Assembly (NCBI RefSeq): GCF_900129885.1
Contig: NZ_FQXE01000004.1
Location: 403,536 to 467,535 of the forward strand
DNA: 64,000 bases
Direction: 5' to 3'
From: Pollutimonas bauzanensis
Lineage (GTDB): Bacteria; Pseudomonadota; Gammaproteobacteria; Burkholderiales; Burkholderiaceae_B
Under the pieces are notes generated by a model that was not told where the DNA came from, did no database searches, and saw nothing but the letters and a program-made list of their open reading frames with translations. Positions 63,012 to 64,000 of this stretch are shown piece after piece; the stretch's first letter is position 1; each line of letters begins with the position of its first letter. Both the position numbers and the translations under genes were made by a program.

Positions 63012-63164
63012 TTTTCCACAGCTTTATCCACAGTTGGAACTTGTCTTGCTCTATGGGGCATGCTCGAAGGGCTGATTCTCCATCAATTGAAATTTTCCGG
63101 GGGATCAATCGACGGATTAGATATCCACTGTTTGTCCACTGCGTTTCCCACAGGCTTATCCACA
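63012..63164. other. third DnaA-box cluster
   Basis: Perfect TTATCCACA boxes at 63024-63032 and 63156-63164. One- or two-mismatch boxes are TTTTCCACA (63012-63020) and the TTTGTCCACT and TTTCCCACA segments around 63131-63153. It lies upstream of parS. Together with modules A and B it supports an origin-proximal location. Confidence 0.65.
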
Positions 63165-63269
63165 GGATCGCCTGCTTATTATGATTAGGCCATTTACCTT
63201 ATCCCGCCGGATCCAGGAGTTTTATTTTCAAACCCCGGATGCATTGCCTTTGCAAAGGGAAAACACGAT

Positions 63270-63285
63270 TGTTCCACGTGAAACA
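63270..63285. other. parS chromosome-partition site
   Basis: TGTTCCACGTGAAACA differs at one base from the canonical parS consensus TGTTTCACGTGAAACA bound by ParB. A more degenerate copy, TGTTCCACGTGACTCC, lies at 63726-63741. parS sites cluster near oriC, so this supports the origin assignment. No ParB gene is in the window. Confidence 0.85.
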
Positions 63286-63849
63286 TGGATATGGGGTCGC
63301 ATATTTTTTATGAGGCGGTTGGAGAATCAAAATCGATTCACTATGTATGCTACGGAGATGCATTTCTTGGAACGGCGGTATTAACGGCGGCATTGTTGGA
63401 TGCGGAATCGAAATATGTATGTTTAAAATCAATAGCTTATATCAATATCTGAGAGGCTCCGTCTGCGGGCGATGGCTTCCTGCTCGGGATGTTCCGTTTG
63501 CGCTGTGGCTTGCAATCCAATCCGCTGCGGCGACAGCTTGTGTCTATGCTTATCTTGGTCGGAGGGTTGGTTTGGTCTGCGGGCTGGCAAGCGGTCCTGT
63601 TCATTCCGCCTCGGCGTTGTGTGGGCTTTGGACTATTCCGGCTGACACTTGACCTGTCATATAGCAAGCACTTGGCGTCCCGGTGCGCTTGGCGGCCGCA
63701 TCGACCATGTTTCGACAGAGGTTCATGTTCCACGTGACTCCCTATTTTCTTTGGCTTGCAGCCATCTGAAAAAAGCCATTGCTTATCTCCAAACCGACCC
63801 AGGGAGTTGCCAAGGCTAGCGTCGTTAGGCCGGCGTGGATTCGGTTCTT

Positions 63850-63907
63850 CTTAACACGCCGCTTGGCTGTTGGGGGTGTCCTTAACACGCCGCTGTCGCG
63901 GTGGGGG
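63850..63907. repeat. tandem repeat, period 31 bases
   Basis: CTTAACACGCCGCT occurs at 63850-63863 and again at 63881-63894. Each copy is followed by a diverged GT-rich tail ending in GGGGG, giving two units of about 31 bases. Function unknown. Confidence 0.6.
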
Positions 63908-63929
63908 AAGGTAGCGGTCCGCGTGGCCT

Positions 63930-63954
63930 GGTCCGCCGCCCAGCGCGGCGGACC
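63930..63954. repeat. GC-rich stem-loop
   Basis: Perfect nine-base arms GGTCCGCCG (63930-63938) and CGGCGGACC (63946-63954) with a seven-base loop and no T tract, so it is probably not a simple terminator. It may belong to a dispersed repeat family, which cannot be tested with this window alone. Confidence 0.5.
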
Positions 63955-64000
63955 CCGCCTCGCCTCGCTCGTCCGCGCCTTCGCGCTGCCTTCGCGGCCG

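Larger units (their letters stand above)
63190..64000. other. gene-poor right end of the window
   Basis: About 800 bases with no convincing gene. Several short open frames exist on both strands but none shows a domain, signal peptide or ribosome-binding site. The stretch contains parS, a degenerate parS-like site, a 31-base tandem repeat and a GC-rich hairpin. In related bacteria mnmG and the par genes often follow such a region, so they may lie just beyond 64000. Confidence 0.5.

Noticed and set aside
63437..63737. Short frames on both strands near the right end
   Set aside because: No domain, signal or ribosome-binding site, and they overlap each other and the degenerate parS-like site.
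1..64000. CRISPR arrays, tRNA or rRNA genes, insertion sequences
   Set aside because: No regularly spaced repeats, cloverleaf-like segments or transposase motifs were recognised in reading the window.

Overview
This window looks like a GC-rich betaproteobacterial chromosome, most likely a member of the Alcaligenaceae (Bordetella / Achromobacter / Pusillimonas-like). The grounds are the many Bug-type periplasmic receptors without membrane partners, the narGHJI-ppiC arrangement, and mnmE lying on the same side as an origin-like region (DnaA boxes plus a near-perfect parS). I cannot name the species. No tRNA, rRNA, CRISPR array, integrase or transposase was recognised.

Layout. (1) 1-1.5 kb: core gene mnmE. 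(2) 2-13.5 kb: a defence islet. It holds a small HTH regulator coupled to an Mrr-like nuclease, then a complete Type I restriction-modification operon hsdM-rhuM-hsdS-hsdR with a RhuM-family gene between M and S. Two decayed RhuM relatives follow, one of which was a RhuM-Fic/Doc fusion, and then an intact Fic AMP-transferase gene on the other strand with a tandem operator. (3) 13.8-19.4 kb: a GntR-controlled sugar-acid type operon (NIPSNAP, 2-hydroxyacid dehydrogenase, two enolase-superfamily enzymes, Bug receptor). (4) 19.4-32.6 kb: a long minus-strand operon coding for a polyamine-type ABC importer with a fused permease, a CoA ligase, a class III aminotransferase, an unrecognised protein, an RpiR regulator and an aldehyde dehydrogenase. 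A second RpiR regulator and a Bug receptor lie divergently. (5) 32.6-33.9 kb: a DadA-like oxidoreductase. (6) 34.4-42.4 kb: the respiratory nitrate reductase operon narGHJI with ppiC and a small conserved orphan.

(7) 42.5-49.0 kb: a branched-chain amino-acid type ABC importer (livK-like, livF, a livM-livG fusion, livH) with a 3-hydroxyacyl-CoA dehydrogenase inside the operon and a divergent GntR/FCD regulator. (8) 49.1-55.3 kb: Bug receptor, GntR/FCD regulator, MmgE/PrpD protein, amidase and a tartrate/malate dehydrogenase-type enzyme, with repeated TTGTCGACAA-like operators between the divergent genes. (9) 55.3-58.3 kb: ketopantoate reductase-like protein, MATE exporter and divergent MarR regulator around a long inverted repeat. 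(10) 58.3-64 kb: origin-proximal region with two homologous DnaA-box modules flanking a phosphatase and a PaiB-like protein, then an aminotransferase, a cold-shock protein, a third DnaA-box cluster and parS.

Overall, regions 2-9 look like roughly 56 kb of accessory DNA lying between mnmE and the replication-origin region. Most modules follow one plan: local regulator, solute receptor or ABC importer, and a short catabolic set. All functions come from reading the translations and motifs; no database search was run.
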